64,000 bases of DNA, from contig NW_025777627.1 in assembly GCF_021130785.1 (NCBI RefSeq), forward strand, positions 21,518 through 85,517. Reading direction: 5' to 3'. A program made the translations under genes and the position numbers. The stretch is from Homalodisca vitripennis (taxonomy: Eukaryota; Arthropoda; Insecta; Hemiptera; Cicadellidae). Below, piece by piece: positions 1 to 12,483 of the stretch. A model generated the notes under the pieces. The model ran no database searches and had not been told where the DNA came from. It saw nothing but the letters and a program-made list of their open reading frames with translations. The number at the start of each line of letters is the position of its first letter. Positions within the stretch are counted from its first letter, which is position 1.

Positions 1-1882
1 TTGTCGTTTTTTTAGTCTATTTTGAAGAAATGAAATAAAAATATGTAGTTTAATTGAAAAAATTGCAGAAAAATGGAAAAATAAACAAAATATTGACATT
101 TTTATTATTTGTATTATTTACGTGGAAAAATTGTTATTATTTATTTAAATTATAATTCTTTTTAATGTTGAAGAATTTTCGAATATTTTGAAAAGTTTAG
201 AAAAACATTGTTGAATGTGAAAGTTGGATTACACGTATATATAGTGCAGGTATATAATAGTGTACTTGAAGCAAAAGGGCGGGGTCAATCCTATTTCTTC
301 TATTATACGGGTCTCAGTATGTTCTAAGCATACAATAAGCAGCTGCATTGTCGTCAGTGAAGTTTTATATTGGAGTAGTCTCGTGAAATAAGCCTCGTGA
401 TTAGCAATTTACAAGATTTTTTGTCTATATAAAATACAAATCGTAAGTAAAACTTTAAAATTTTTCGAACAAAATGTTATAAAAATTATTCAATAAAAAT
501 TATTTAAAATTAATACAGATCATAAAACTTTGTCTCTGTACATACAATTTTACGCATGCTAATTATCTAGTAATTTTTACGTATTTTCAGTATACTAATT
601 TTATCGTGCTTTCTGCATTTTATAGATTCGTATAAATGGTGGAAAAGGTACCTTCTTGTATCATTTGTAAAAGCCGCGATGGAGATTTGGCGAAAATAAA
701 AAGTCGAGGGATAGATACTCTTATTTCGTCAAAGTAAACAAAGCAAATGATCAGCGGTACAAAACATTTCAGAAATTGATTGAAGCACACATTCATGATG
801 GTTGTCGATCGGCATACAATAGACCTCAATCAATTGTTACAGCTTCCGAAGAACAAACAAGAAAAAATAATCTATTGGGAAGAAGATTATGAAAGAAGCA
901 TGTGATTTTGATTTTAAGCAACATTGTGTTGTGTTTTTTGTGAAGAACCCTTGTAACCAAAATAGAGCATTTCGCGGCATGCAGAAGGTTGGGACTAAAG
1001 AAAAATCAACTTTAAAGGGAAGAGATGTTTCAGAATAATTTAATAAAAGTCTGTTAGTTAGAGTGTAATTTCTCAAAGAATCAGGTGAAGTTCAAGCTTA
1101 TTATCATAATAGGTGCATGTCATCTTTTTATTATGGGACAGCTCAACATCTTGTAGACATACATCGAGTGTAGATTCTAAAGATTTCATAAGTTACTGCG
1201 TGTATTACTTAAAAAAAATTCATCCGAGTGCCAATTTTCCCTTAACGAAATTAAAGAAGATTTTTGATGGTGATATCCCAACATTAAATATATTTTAAAA
1301 AAATTGAGTGATAGTTTTGATAACGATCTTGCGTTTCCTTCAATGAAAGGAGATACAATCATTACATTTAAAAAAAGCAGGGAAAAATTGAGTAGAATAT
1401 AGTATGATCACGATCAGATGACGTAGAATATGAAAAAAAAGATAATTTATATTTTTAAGTTCACTGAAAAAACATAAATATTAAAAAAAAAAAACTTTTG
1501 GAAGGAAATAATGGTTTCTTGATTCAATTTCAATAAGAAATTGTAAAAAATATTGCAAAAGAAATAAAAAATATATGATGAAAAATAAAAATTAAAAAAA
1601 AATTTACTAAGACTCGAATTCTGTTTTTTTATTTATTTAAAAAAAATTTCCACGTAATTGTTAAATATCCATGATTCATTATTATTTTGCTTAATGCTTA
1701 CAAATAGCACTGGTATAAAAAAATTATAATTTAAATAAATAATAACAATTTTTCCACGTAAAATAATACAATGTATAATGAAAAAAATGTCAATATTTTG
1801 TTTATTTTCAATTTTTTTATGCAATTTTTTCAATTAAACTACATATTTTTATTTCATTTATTCAAAATAGACTAAAAAAACG
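1..1882. mobile_element. Long-inverted-repeat DNA element, left end cut by the window
   Basis: Positions about 4-163 are an imperfect reverse complement of about 1720-1882. Both arms contain the word ACGTGGAAAAATTG or its complement and run outward to a TAGTCTATTTT word. The arms are about 160 bp and enclose about 1.55 kb with a frameshifted ORF. This fits a cut-and-paste or foldback DNA element with long terminal inverted repeats. The outer ends cannot be fixed because the left arm starts at the window edge, so the arm may be longer and no target duplication can be read. No DDE transposase was recognised in the interior, so this may be a non-autonomous or gene-carrying element. The arms are seen directly; the transposon assignment is inferred. 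Confidence 0.6.
632..1402 (+). pseudogene. Frameshifted ORF resembling insect zinc-binding orphan proteins
   Basis: The reading frame starts MVEKVPSCIICKSRDG at 632 and stops after 33 codons, then resumes in another frame with RYKTFQKLIEAHIHDGCRSA. Further fragments are YYHNRCMSSFYYG near 1100, FISYCVYYLKKIHPSANF near 1185, and, after a slip in the A-run at 1297-1303, KLSDSFDNDLAFPSMKGD, ending at a TAG at 1400-1402. The order of an N-terminal CxxC, an H..CR..Y block, a conserved 'kLxdxfgnDixx..kg.t' block and similar pieces resembles a large family of uncharacterised insect and crustacean proteins that often sit in mobile DNA. The ORF lies between the inverted repeats and was probably carried by that element. 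At least three frame changes break it; they could be decay or consensus errors. No enzymatic function can be assigned. Confidence 0.45.
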
Positions 1883-3685
1883 AAAATAATGAGCCGTCAT
1901 AGAACCTTTTTTTATTAAAAAAAATGTTTCAAAATGGTGATTGAAAATTATCAAAATATTTTTTTAAAGTAAAATTTTATTATAACGGCATGAATATTTC
2001 TTAATGAAAAAAATACAGTATTTTTAGAATAGCACCAAGTATATTTGATCAAAACTTTCAGCTCAATCGCACCATTTTTGTAAAAGAAAAAAAATTAAAA
2101 ACCAAAAAAACGGTTTTTTGAATTTTTTTGGGAAATTTTTGAGGTTAGGGCAAAAAAATGATTACTACATAAGTTGTAAGATCTTTTTATTTCCAACCAC
2201 TTTTACATTTGACTTTTTTCAATAGGATGCATCGTTTACTCACAAATTGCAAAAAAACCATTTTCACCCCTAAAAACCACCCCTCATATACCCCATAATA
2301 GACGATTTTGGTTCGGAATGGTTTTTTTTTATTTATTTATGATGTATTTGACTAAATTGTGCCAATTAGTTTGCTGTAAGAAAACATTTATTTTATTTGA
2401 CCCATTTTTTAACTGCTATTTCTCCTGGACTACTAACCAATTTAAGTTTTAAGACCGATTTTTGTTGTACTACATATATTCTCACAGTAATTCAATTATT
2501 TTACAACAATGCCGTGGTTTTTCTTCGGCTGGTAACTTTTAGGAGAAATTATATATAAATGATAAATGTATTATTTATATATAATATAAATATACATTTT
2601 CCACTATCCATTATTTAAAATTGAGATTTAGAAGAATGAACCATTGTAATACTTGTAATACAATCACTATGGCGTTGTGGTAATAATCAAGAGAAAAGAA
2701 ATGTGAATACATTATTTGTATATGTCCAATTCCACTACGTGGTTTTGATATCTTACGTAACAAACTCAGCCCAGCTAACTTAGGAAATGTTGGGAATGTG
2801 TATAATATGTAAACCTAAAATTATATAAATTATACACATCTTACTAAATAAATACTTATAATGTATATTATTAAAACAGTATGAATAATTTTACTATGAA
2901 ATGAGATCATAGATCTTTTCCACGAATGGTGTTTTATTTAAAATATTTATAATCTAAAATCTAATGCAATAGCGTATTAGAAACAAGTATAGTGTGAAAT
3001 ATATTAAGGAATTGGCCATTATTTGTATGGCAGTCGGTAGTGGGAAGTTCTAAATAAAAAATAATTATCATGTATCATATTTTTATAGGTTTACATTCTA
3101 ACAACTGTTTACCACATTTAGCAGATTAATTTTGGATAACCTGTAGTGGAAACTACAAGAGTATTTTAAATTAAAAATTTTTGAAATAACATTTTGTAGA
3201 TTTTATATGGCAAATAAAAACAATTCCTAGATTCAGCCAACCGAATGGCTGATATTTGTAAAAGTTTGGTTACTTTGAGTTTTTTGTATCTAGTTTGCTA
3301 ACAGTACTACCAATATGTATGTGTCAGCCGTTTTTCATTAGTGCTAAGATTTAATATAATATACTTTGAGAAAAAAAGTTTATTATTTGACTGATTGTTC
3401 TCGCAAATCTAAAAATAAACATTTTCTGTAAACATAGGTTTATAAGTGTATTGTATAGCCACTATTTTAAATAAAAAAAATGTTCTATAATATTTGTGTA
3501 TAATCTATATGAAATAACAAAATGGTCGTTTCGTTTCATGTTAGTGTTTTACCAAAACACATTTAATAGAGCATTGGTATTTTCATCGGACGCTTCTATA
3601 CAAATTTCAAGGTTTTCAAATGAGTATTGATAATAGTTAATTCATAATCTGTAGTTAGCATTACCGTTAGGATCAAGGGAGACTG
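1883..3685. other. AT-rich non-coding DNA, no gene seen
   Basis: This stretch has long A and T runs (for example around 1905-1980 and 2070-2135). No ORF here looks like a protein and no tRNA or LTR signal was seen. The block 2020-2320, with GGTTAGGGCAAAAAAATG, has the look of old transposon non-coding sequence, but no terminus or partner copy is in the window. Confidence 0.5.
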
Positions 3686-3689
3686 AGAA

Positions 3690-3790
3690 ATATCATATCT
3701 TTATGCTTTTCAGTCCCCGCGATATCTCAGGAACGAAATGAACAATCTATAGATTAAAAATTTTGCAATCAAAATTATTGACGTCTGTAC
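3690..3790 (+). repeat. Dispersed repeat, family R1, copy 1 (partial)
   Basis: Contains GATATCTCAGGAACGAAATG followed within about 30 bases by AAAATTTTGCAATCA. The same ordered words occur at 8855-9080, 24050-24270 and 48236-48440 on this strand and at 43640-43760 on the other. Divergence between copies is high, so the family is old. No coding sequence or terminal repeat identifies its class. Confidence 0.5.
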
Positions 3791-5853
3791 ATGTACTTAG
3801 TAGTGTAGTATACTAAGTAACCTACTAAGTAAGTACTATTACCATATATTTATAAACATACTAAAAATCTATGTGGTCTGTTTTGCAAGGTCCTTGCAGC
3901 ACCTTTGGAGTGCAGATTTAATATTATGAATGTTTCCATGCAGCATAGTATGAATGACTTTTCAGTGGTTCAGTTAAAAACCTGTTACAGCGGATCTGGC
4001 ATGGTTTGTTGATTCAAAATAACAATATTTTACAGTTGATTTGACATTTTGTTGTTTTATTAAGGTAACTAAAATGACAAACTTAATATCAAAAAGAAAA
4101 TTTTGCTGTAAATTGTAAATTATTTTTCTCTTGAACTATGCTCTTGGATATTGGAAGACATTTAACATGCTATGAACAATACGAAAAAATTGATGGTGAC
4201 GATTTGATTATTTACGCAATGTGTCAAATAGGAGTTTTTGAAGGCCGATTCATTTTTGACCCAGAGGTAGTTAATGTGTGTTCATAATTTATTTTCATAA
4301 AAGTGTTTTTCGTCTTTTTTGAAAAATTTAGAGGATTGGTATTATCAGACTGGTATTTCCCCTTTATATAATATTGATTAATAAATTTTAAGGACTACAT
4401 TTCCAAACTAATTACCCAAAAACTTGGTTAATTGGTTTTGTTTTTACATTTAAGTTGTTCATTTAAAAGTTTAAACGTGTTAATGCTTTGACTATTTCGC
4501 TGCTGACCAGAGGGAATTGTTATGGCTCGACAATGACAAACATGACAAACTCTACTCATACTAAAATCATGAGTACTTAATTTTAATTGTGATATAAAAT
4601 TAAACAAAGATAAACCGCATTAATAGCATAACAAAATTATATCTGTAAAAAATCTAATTTTTACCACTTCCAATATATGCATTTAGTTCAAAACTTTCGG
4701 ATTTTTACGGTTGATCAACTAATTTAACCTATTTCATATTGTGATTTATGTTTGTTGATTATTTTATAAACAAAAGATAAAGTCCAGGTCCACGTTCTGT
4801 TAACAAATAGTGAACCAGAAATCAGCCGGTACCGATAACACTAGATTACCTCTGGGACAACACAGACCGCATCTGAGCACGTTCTTGTTTCTTTCTGGAA
4901 ATAACATAAACTTTGTTCTTCGCTTGGAGAACACAAGAATGACATTTACAGAACATTCAATACTGGGAGTATGATGAACATGCATTGTACATACATCATA
5001 TAGTTAAAAGATAATGGATTTCAAACGAAAGAATAGGTATTTGTTGTATATTTTTAATTGAAATTAAATGTAATAAGCATGTAATAACTTTGACGATATC
5101 TTAAGTTTTACATATTTTGAAAATAAAGTTGTCAATACCATAACGTTACATAGTTTATTCTTGTAATGAGGAACCCGTTTAAGAAATGCTTATTATAGTT
5201 TCTAAAATAATATACAATAAAATATTTTCAAAACTTAAAATGAAGTATCTATTTTATTTTTTTTTTCTAATTTTTCAGGATTTTTTTTAAATTTACTCCC
5301 ATTATATCGTAATAAGTTTTAGATTTGTTATTCATTTTGTAGCATAATTTGCATGGTTGGTAAAATAAATGTGAAAAATTGGTGACGTTAATGAGTTTAA
5401 ATGACTCCTTAATTTTTATATTATATTCAAAATAAATTTGATAAAACTTGACACGTTGTAACCATTCTTTAAATGCCTATATAAGATAAATTTATATTTA
5501 AAATGTGACTCTAATTTCAGACAGTAAAAATACTTTAGAATAACAAGAAAAGCAGTTTTACCTACGAACTAACAATAACTTTCTTTCTATAAAAAAGAAT
5601 TTTTGTTACAAATATTTTATTATCGAGGTGCTAAAAATTATAACAAATAGTTTATAGAAAGTCTGTATATTCTTTAAATAAAAATTGATTTTTGACATCA
5701 TCCTTATCATTAATCTTGATAGCACCCTTACAAAATTATCGTAGGTTCTTAACAAAATGGACTATTAGGTAGATATTGTACTTTCAGGTAGATATTCGTG
5801 AAATTTAATTTCCGCTTATCTAATGGTATAATATGAATAAATCGAAAATACGG

Positions 5854-5854
<1 letters not shown>
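3791..5854. other. AT-rich intergenic DNA, no gene seen
   Basis: No recognisable protein similarity on either strand. A 61-codon open frame on the minus strand (4800-4985) has no recognisable domain and is within chance length. No structured repeat larger than short homopolymers was noticed. Confidence 0.5.

Positions 5855-5919
<65 letters not shown>
5855..5919. repeat. (CA)n microsatellite, about 32 units
   Basis: An uninterrupted run of CA dinucleotides about 65 bp long between CGGT and CTGGTATATATATC. It is the only long pure CA tract in the window. Confidence 0.97.
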
Positions 5920-5920
<1 letters not shown>

Positions 5921-5921
<1 letters not shown>

Positions 5922-6939
5922 GTATATATATCAAAATTTAGCTATTTGAAACTTTTTAATATGAACTTAAATATATTATAACCCTCACTTCACTATCATC
6001 CAACTTTTCCGGCCTGTCAAAATATTTATTGCCCAATTATATTATCGAGTTCCGGTTTGAAAAGATCCGGACGCGTAAACCAAAGGACAAAATTATCCCA
6101 TTTCATCTAAATTAAGATCTAAACATTGAACCATGCGCAATCTACATTGTAGTTTATTTTTTAAATTAATGTAGGTAAGGCCCAATGTAAATGTAAATGT
6201 TAACATAGTCCCTAATAGCAGAGTATAAAATTGATTTTGTAAATGTAGACACCTTTTAAACTGGAGATTAAGTAATCTAATCATAAAAAAATCTATAACG
6301 AAGAAAATTCTGCAGAGCAGAGATAGATCCAGACGACGATATATTTCAGAAAACATTTCAGTCAATAATAAAACGAGTAAAATTATTGAATGAAAAGTTA
6401 AAAAACAAATCATTGGTAAACACTACTAGATTCAGAAGCGTCTCGTTATTTATCCTACCTAATATTGTATGTTATTGTGGTTTATATATGCCTGTCCATC
6501 TCTCGTAAAACATTTGTCTCATACAACATAATAAATACTGACTTCAAAAATTATTACCTGTATTTCATATAGACTGAAAGAATTATAAAACATTACGTGA
6601 TATTAAAGCGGAAACCAGGTGCAGGGTACTACACTAAGCCCTTCCACTTGTTTATATTCTAGTCCGCCAATATTGTTATTGTAGCTTACGGTTCGTAAGT
6701 CTTTGATAGTTTTATTGTTATTGACCTTTATGGTTAGTTTTGTTGTTAGAGAATATCTTCTTAGTACTCATTTTCCTCTTTAAATTATATTTCCCTAGAT
6801 TTTTATATTATTTATAATAATAAAATTCGTGCTTTTTCCTTAACTACTACATTCATATTATTTAAGACTAAAGGTTCTAAGGAAACAAGTAAAAACTACT
6901 TAAATCCGAATACTAATAATATTATGAATGCGAAGTGTC
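5921..6939. other. Intergenic DNA, no supported gene
   Basis: A 106-codon open frame on the minus strand (6093-6413) is rich in Leu, Phe and Ile as expected from AT-rich DNA, and contains no recognisable motif. I do not treat it as a gene. Confidence 0.45.
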
Positions 6940-7180
6940 TTTATTTGTTTGTTTTGTTTTGAAGTATAAAACTTTCAACCGATTGTACTGAAATTTTATA
7001 TAAACATTTCTAGGGTCCCTAGGATAAACATAGGCATATCCTTATTTCATAAATCCTTCTGGGCTACGCCCCACTGGTCTTTGAAGCAAATACAACCCCA
7101 CATTGGCCTTTACATTTGTCTAGTGTGAACTCAAAGAGCGAGTTAAATTTAATCAACTATCATGTGTAAATAATGTATTA
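6940..7180 (+). repeat. Possible old dispersed repeat
   Basis: Contains TTTATTTGTTTGTTTTG, then TTCAACCGATTGTACTGAAA and later TGGGCTACGCCCCACTGG. This word order (T/G-rich start, 'accgatt..tgaaat' block, GC-rich 'ggctacgcccc' block) is typical of widespread insect interspersed repeats whose class is often unresolved. There is no second clear copy in this window, so the call rests on general resemblance. Confidence 0.3.
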
Positions 7181-8850
7181 TGACAGCCCGATCATATGTT
7201 TAATTATTCTGAAATATTTTTAATTTGTTTACATTTTAAATTGGAATCATAACTAACGTAACAAATCTTATTTCAACATCGTGCTATAAGGTATACCAAT
7301 TTATTTATTCTGGGTCACAAAGCAACATACAATATGCGATTTTGATGACAGAATATCATGAAGGTCCATTTTTCACTATTAAAGTATACGATACTGATTA
7401 GGTATATAAATCTGATATAATTTTTAGGCCGAACCGAGAAAATAGTATGATATAGCAAACATGGACTTGGCAGCAAAAAATGTACTGTATCACGTACTAT
7501 CTTTACTTTACGTATCATGGCAACTTTCGTAATGTTTTTATTGAAATGTTATAGTATTTTCATGTTGATTTTAATTTGTATAATTCAATAGAATATCTAT
7601 ATCTATACTATTTAAAAATTTTACTGTTTTGTATAAAAAAATTACTTTTTATGTTGTTTTTCAGGGTAAAGTAGTAAACTCAGATTTTCCGTTGGAAATA
7701 TAATTAATTCAATTTACAATTTGCACTACCTGAAAATAATTATTACTTATACTTTTGTTTAACTTCTAGCCCTCTTAATCTTGAACTCTGTAAAATAGGT
7801 GCCGGATACACGACATATGACGACCTCAACTTTTAACATATCATAAGACCCATTGTAATAAATCACATGTGCTTTCACTTAGCAAGCTATCAACTTAGAC
7901 TTTGAAGATGCTCTGCATTGATATAAAATAGTTCAAGGATTACAAAAGAAATTGACGGAATGTTGCATAGAAATAGCGAACGAAGTGGTGGGTATGTGCT
8001 AGTATAAGATAATTGCAATGAGGAGTGTAAGAAGTACATGCACCATCTAGGCCATGGAAGTACATGGTCCTCTTCCTTGCCGGGTGAGCATGTTACTATT
8101 ATATCATCTCAGTTGTTTAAATAAATTAAAAAGTGCCTAGACCTTTTATGTAAATAATGAAGCTGTCACTTCATCGGAAGATCAAATACTTGTCAAACGA
8201 ATGTGATCATTATGTTACATTTTTAATTTACAAGCAATACAATTTTTAAAATTGCTGTGGCTTGATAAAAAAGAGGAAGGTTACTGAGATGCAAAAACGT
8301 AAATTTTTATTTATAATGTAATTGAGTTTTGTGACAAATATAATTTTAAATGTTTATCCTCTATTATCGTAATGTTGTGAGCAGGACAGATGCCTTATCC
8401 TCTAAGCTATCACGAAAGAAAACAGAACAAGACGTTAAGGCTTTTGTCCCTCCCACCCTAAAAATTGCGCCATATTGAAGACCTACTCTAGTATATAAAC
8501 GATGAAATTTACATACCGGTTAATTGATTCATTTAGCAAGTACTCTATTCGTACTCTGCCAGCACGTATATAAGTGTTCCTATACGTACGCTTTTAACAA
8601 TGCCTCTCATAAACAGAACTGTAGAGACGTTGTTTATAAGGATGCTCATCTGAAGAGCAGGAGTATCTACATTTCAGGTAAACGCTACCGGCCTAATGCC
8701 GCTTTTCGGAAAGATGAAGCTTTTCTACACCGGTGAACTGATAAGGTTTTATAGCAGGAACTAGTCTTGAGTACATCCTACAAGGAAAAATACTGAACAT
8801 ATAAATATAGTTGGGTGAGCGTTATCGAATCACTGCATGAGCTGGTAAAT
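7181..8850. other. Intergenic DNA, no gene seen
   Basis: AT-rich with short open frames only (67 codons minus at 7315-7518, 70 codons plus at 8524-8736). Neither shows a recognisable domain or signal peptide. Confidence 0.45.
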
Positions 8851-8854
8851 TCCC

Positions 8855-9080
8855 TGTCTCACTGTCCGCACTATATCTTAAAAACGAACTGATCTACAGT
8901 CTTAAAGTTTTTCAAGTAAATGGGCAACATCGATTTCGATGTTGGTACACGTCACTCTGTGGGATTTATCTGAACGTTAGTTATATTTTTACACTGTTTT
9001 TATCCGTAACCATGACAATAAAGAGAAAATAGCGGAATTAATAGGAAAATAATAATTAATGTTAAGTTTGAAAACGAGAT
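8855..9080 (+). repeat. Dispersed repeat, family R1, copy 2
   Basis: Contains CTCACTGTCCGCACTATATC, then AAAAACGAACTGATCTACAG, then a GATGTTGGTACACG block and TATTTTTACACTG. The copy at 24050-24270 has the same order of words, including 'ctgacctacagac' and 'atatttttacat', and both end near a GAAAACGAGA word. Confidence 0.55.
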
Positions 9081-9695
9081 GAGCTAATCATATAAACATG
9101 GGACATACTGGCATGAGTGACTAACTCATACGATAAGAAGAAAGAAAAAAATAGAGTGGAAGGTTATTTTTAAAAGACGGTATATTAAACAACTGATTTA
9201 AGTGCACTCTTGCGTTCAATTGCCCTTCCTACCTCACCAAATCCTCTTAATATTTAAACAATGCTATGAAACTTTATCATGCTATGAATAAAAGTTACAA
9301 TGCATAACGTGGAGAAATGTTTTGAGATGTATTTTATCTGTAGTCTTAAATTTTAGCGGAACTTTGATTTTTCAGATTGTTACTAGAGCTTTCGGTTGAT
9401 TTACAAAATATATGCTTTTTGAAAAGCACTGCAATTTTTGAAGAATGCAGTATTTTGTTACGAACTTAAAGTAAATTATTGTTTTTACTTTTTCTGTGCG
9501 GGTATATGCATAACCAATATCAAAAAGTCACGTCTAGGATTTTTTTATGTAAACATGTTTAATTTACGACTTTCATTTAATAAATGTTACTCATACATAC
9601 TGAGTTTAAAGCTATAAAGGTTTCTTAGAAAAATTGTAAAGCTGATCGATCATTTTATTCTGCTGATAAGTGGTATAAATGTATTACTTAAAAAT
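9081..9695. other. AT-rich intergenic DNA, no gene seen
   Basis: No coding similarity, tRNA or repeat structure recognised on either strand. Confidence 0.45.
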
Positions 9696-9696
9696 A

Positions 9697-9867
9697 CTGC
9701 TTGACATGTGACCCGATGGTCTGGATAGTGTCCAGGACTACTACATGGATAGTGACCGACGTTCTGGATTGTACCGCCCAGGGTGGCCAGGAGGAATAGC
9801 AATATATGTCAAACACGACTTTGCTGTTAGTAGATACAGCCTTGCCGTTGTAGACCACTGGCCTTAA
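9697..9867 (+). pseudogene. Non-LTR retrotransposon endonuclease fragment
   Basis: Read on the plus strand, this codes LDSVQDYYMDSDRRSG followed by GGIAIYVKHDF and RYSLAVVDHW, then a stop at 9865-9867. The arrangement 'G/D-Y...sDR..r.GGiaiYVk.d' is the conserved central part of the apurinic-like endonuclease domain of LINE ORF2 proteins (Jockey, CR1 and RTE groups). An in-frame TGA lies just upstream in LDM*PDG. Only about 55 codons remain and no reverse transcriptase follows, so this is a short dead fragment. The 85-codon ORF on the opposite strand here is its shadow. Confidence 0.55.
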
Positions 9868-10281
9868 ACATAAACATAAGGGTTTCTCGTATATGTTTGT
9901 GCTGTATAAATAGCTTACACACATTTTATTCAAAGATTGTACCACAGGGTGTTACACTGCCAAATAACAGATGGGTTCAATAACAATTGTAACACTTATT
10001 GCTATTGCTAGTACTTCAATTAGTGCTGGTTTCTGTTTTAGTTGGATTAATTGTTATTGTAAGTTGCCGTTGTAGAAATAACGATTAATTAACAATTTTT
10101 ATTGGTGGTCGTATTCTCTTACAAATCGCCATTTATAATATAAATTGATCTATTTTTAATATGCGGTTTGTGGGGACATTTTCTGCCATCTTCCAGAGGC
10201 TGCCACTGAGATTTAACATTCGATAATTTTTTCCATATAAAGTAGTCAATATAGCTGCATAATAATGTACAATGTTTATAT
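9868..10281. other. Short intergenic stretch before the copia insertion
   Basis: AT-rich sequence with no coding similarity. It ends in the target-site copy of the copia element. Confidence 0.5.
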
Positions 10282-10286
10282 ATTTT

Positions 10287-10529
10287 TGTTGTAAATAAAT
10301 AGTCAGAGGATTAATAATTAAGTTAATGTTTATTAATTAGCAAATATATACACATTAAGCACACCGACAATGTAACACGTGGAAAGACGTACGGAAAAAG
10401 AATAATACATATTTAGCTATATCAGCTGTTGTAAAAGTTGGCGCATGCGCACGTTGATTTCTTTGCCGAAGTAGTGTGTGTCTATGTGAACCACCGATAC
10501 ACGCGGGTATTGTCAATTATTTAACAACA
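10287..10529 (-). repeat. Copia 3' LTR
   Basis: It pairs with 14992-15250 as a direct repeat, has the 5'-TG..CA-3' ends of LTRs and a 6-bp inverted terminus TGTTGT/ACAACA. It shares the words GCGCATGCGCACGTTGATTT and GCACACCGACAATGTAACAC with the other LTR. Differences are mostly one-base indels in homopolymers plus a few short insertions. Because the element lies on the minus strand, this lower-coordinate copy is the 3' LTR. Confidence 0.95.
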
Positions 10530-10540
10530 CCCCTCCTCAA
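10530..10540 (-). promoter_or_regulatory. Polypurine tract of the copia element
   Basis: On the minus strand TTGAGGAGGGG directly abuts the first base of the 3' LTR. That position and purine content are what is needed for priming plus-strand DNA synthesis in LTR retrotransposons. Confidence 0.85.
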
Positions 10541-10556
10541 TATCTGCGTGGATCGG

Positions 10557-11145
10557 TTACTTCAGACCCAAGGTCCCACAATGTTGCCAGTGTTTGATTG
10601 ATGGTAGCGATTTCGTGAAAATATCGGCTAACCATTTCGTCCGTCGGTATATGTTCCACCTTGATCTGTCCTTCTTACACTTTCTCTCGGATGAAGTGAT
10701 GACGAATGTCTATATGTTTCGTCCGGGGGTGAAAAATAACATTTTCTGACATCATTTTGGCACTCTGATTGTCGCAAAGAATTGTGCCGTCGATTGACTC
10801 CGTTGCTCCCAATTTAACCAGTAGACGATTCAGGAAAATTGATTCCTTTGCAGCCTCGCCCAGAGCCATGTATTTCGGCTTCGGCAGTTGATTGTGCCAC
10901 TGTTTTTTTGCTTTCTGGCTTGCCAGCTTATGGCTGCGCCGCCCAACAAGAAGGTGTATCCTGTGTATGACCTTCTGTCCATTGTACATGCACCCCAATT
11001 CCGCATCAGAGTAGCCTGTCAATTTTCCGATATTTCCATCAAAATGCAGGGAATGATTGGCTGTCCCTTTGAGGTATCTCAAAAACCTTTTTAGCCGAAC
11101 CCCAGTGATGATCGGATGATTTGTCGTTGAATTGTGCGAGCACAC
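10557..11145 (-). pseudogene. Copia RNase H and C-terminus
   Basis: The frame gives FLRYLKGTANHSLHF, TGYSDAELGC, KYMALGEAAKESIFLNRLL, ILCDNQSAKMM and HPRTKHIDIRHHFIREKV. These carry the Asp and Glu residues of the copia RNase H fold and its terminal H-R block. After one stop the same protein resumes with EGQIKVEHIPTDEMVADIFT and ends LGLK. It would degrade the RNA strand during reverse transcription. Only one or two shifts interrupt it. Confidence 0.9.
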
Positions 11146-11301
11146 TCACGGTGTATGCTATATCCGGCCTCGTACATACCGCCAAGTACATCAATGAGCC
11201 TACCAGCTCTTTTGTACAGATGATTATTCGAAGATTTTCCTCGGTCTTCTGCTGTTCCCCTCGATTTTTTGTACTTGGACTCGCTGGTATTTTCCACCGG
11301 G

Positions 11302-12267
11302 TTACAGGAATCCATTCCAAATTTTCTTCAAAATTTCCAGAACGTATCCTCTTTGTCCCATTTTGATCCCGTTTTGTTGATCAATTTCGATGCCTAAGAA
11401 ATATTTGGCTTCTCCAAGGTCTTTGATGCCTATTTCTTTATTTATTTCATGTTTTACGTGATCCAGCAGCGCCTCATTGTCCGAAAATACCAACATATCA
11501 TCTATCCAGACAGCAATTACGATGATATTATTTTCGTGTTTGCAGTGAATAAACACGGGTCTGATACCGTCGGTTGCAATCCAATTTTTCTTAAAATTTT
11601 GGTTAAATGGTCGTACCACATTTTCCCTGATTGCTTTAACCCGTAGATAGCCTTCTTCAAACTGCATACTTGGTTCTTTTTCTTCAATGCTTTCTGCATC
11701 TCCATAGCTGCTTTGTATGTCTTCGAATCACGTCTTTCAGTTTGTACGATGTCATTCACGGCCTCGGTTAGCCCCTCAGGCAGTTCCATGTACAGCTCTT
11801 ACTTGAGCTCACTGTTTCAAATATGCCGTCTTGACATCCCAATGCTGAACTTTGGTATTCAACCCTGCTGCTAATGCCATCGCAGTTCTAATCGACTCGA
11901 ATCTTGCCACCGGAGCAAATGTATCGTCGTAATCAAATCCTGGTCGTTGAGTAAACCCTCGTGCGAAGATGCGCGCCTTTCTGCGCTCGATTGTACCGTC
12001 TGGATTTAATTTATTCTTGAGTACAGTTAGTGTACCGATGACGTTCTTGTTTTCCGGCCTTGGCACTACTTTGCAAGTCCCATATTCGAGATGTGACTTC
12101 ACCTCGTCCGTGATAGCACGCTTCCACAGCTCAGCGTCATCTCCAGTTAATGCTTTATCTGTTTGCACGTCGGCATTGAACACTAACTCCTCGAAGATGT
12201 GTCTATCTCTCGTTGTTGCATTCATAAGAATCGCAGGAGTCTTTTTGCTCGCGGTGTCTCTTTCCAA
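11302..12267 (-). pseudogene. Copia reverse transcriptase
   Basis: Conserved blocks run in order along the minus strand: WKRAITDEVKSHLEYGTC, KARIFARGFTQRPGFDYDDT, FAPVARFESIRTAMALAA, QHWDVKTAYL (catalytic Asp of motif A), KAIYGLKQSGKMWYDHLTK, and VWIDDMLVFSDN at about 11476-11511, which has the IDD form of the YxDD box. GEAKYFLGIEID follows. Three open pieces overlap in different frames (11809-12267, 11517-11789, 11302-11667). All catalytic aspartates are present. Confidence 0.92.
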
Positions 12268-12483
12268 CTTGACACAATGGATGATTCTAACCGCCTTTTC
12301 AAAACACGACCTTTCTCGTCGTCAATAAATACGTCGTCGTCACCAGTATTCATATCTTTTTCCTCGGCCTGATCCAGGTACTAGAGACACTTTCGGGTCT
12401 ACGATACTTTCGTGGACGGCCTCGGCTGCCGGTCCGTATCTTAGGCGGTCTGCCGAACTCTTTTTCCCCTGACGATGAAGATC

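Noticed and set aside
1633..1833. 66-codon minus frame near the right inverted arm
   Set aside because: It is the translation of the inverted-repeat arm itself.
6093..6413. 106-codon hydrophobic minus-strand frame as a membrane protein
   Set aside because: Leu/Phe/Ile bias expected from AT-rich DNA, no clear motif, no neighbouring exon.
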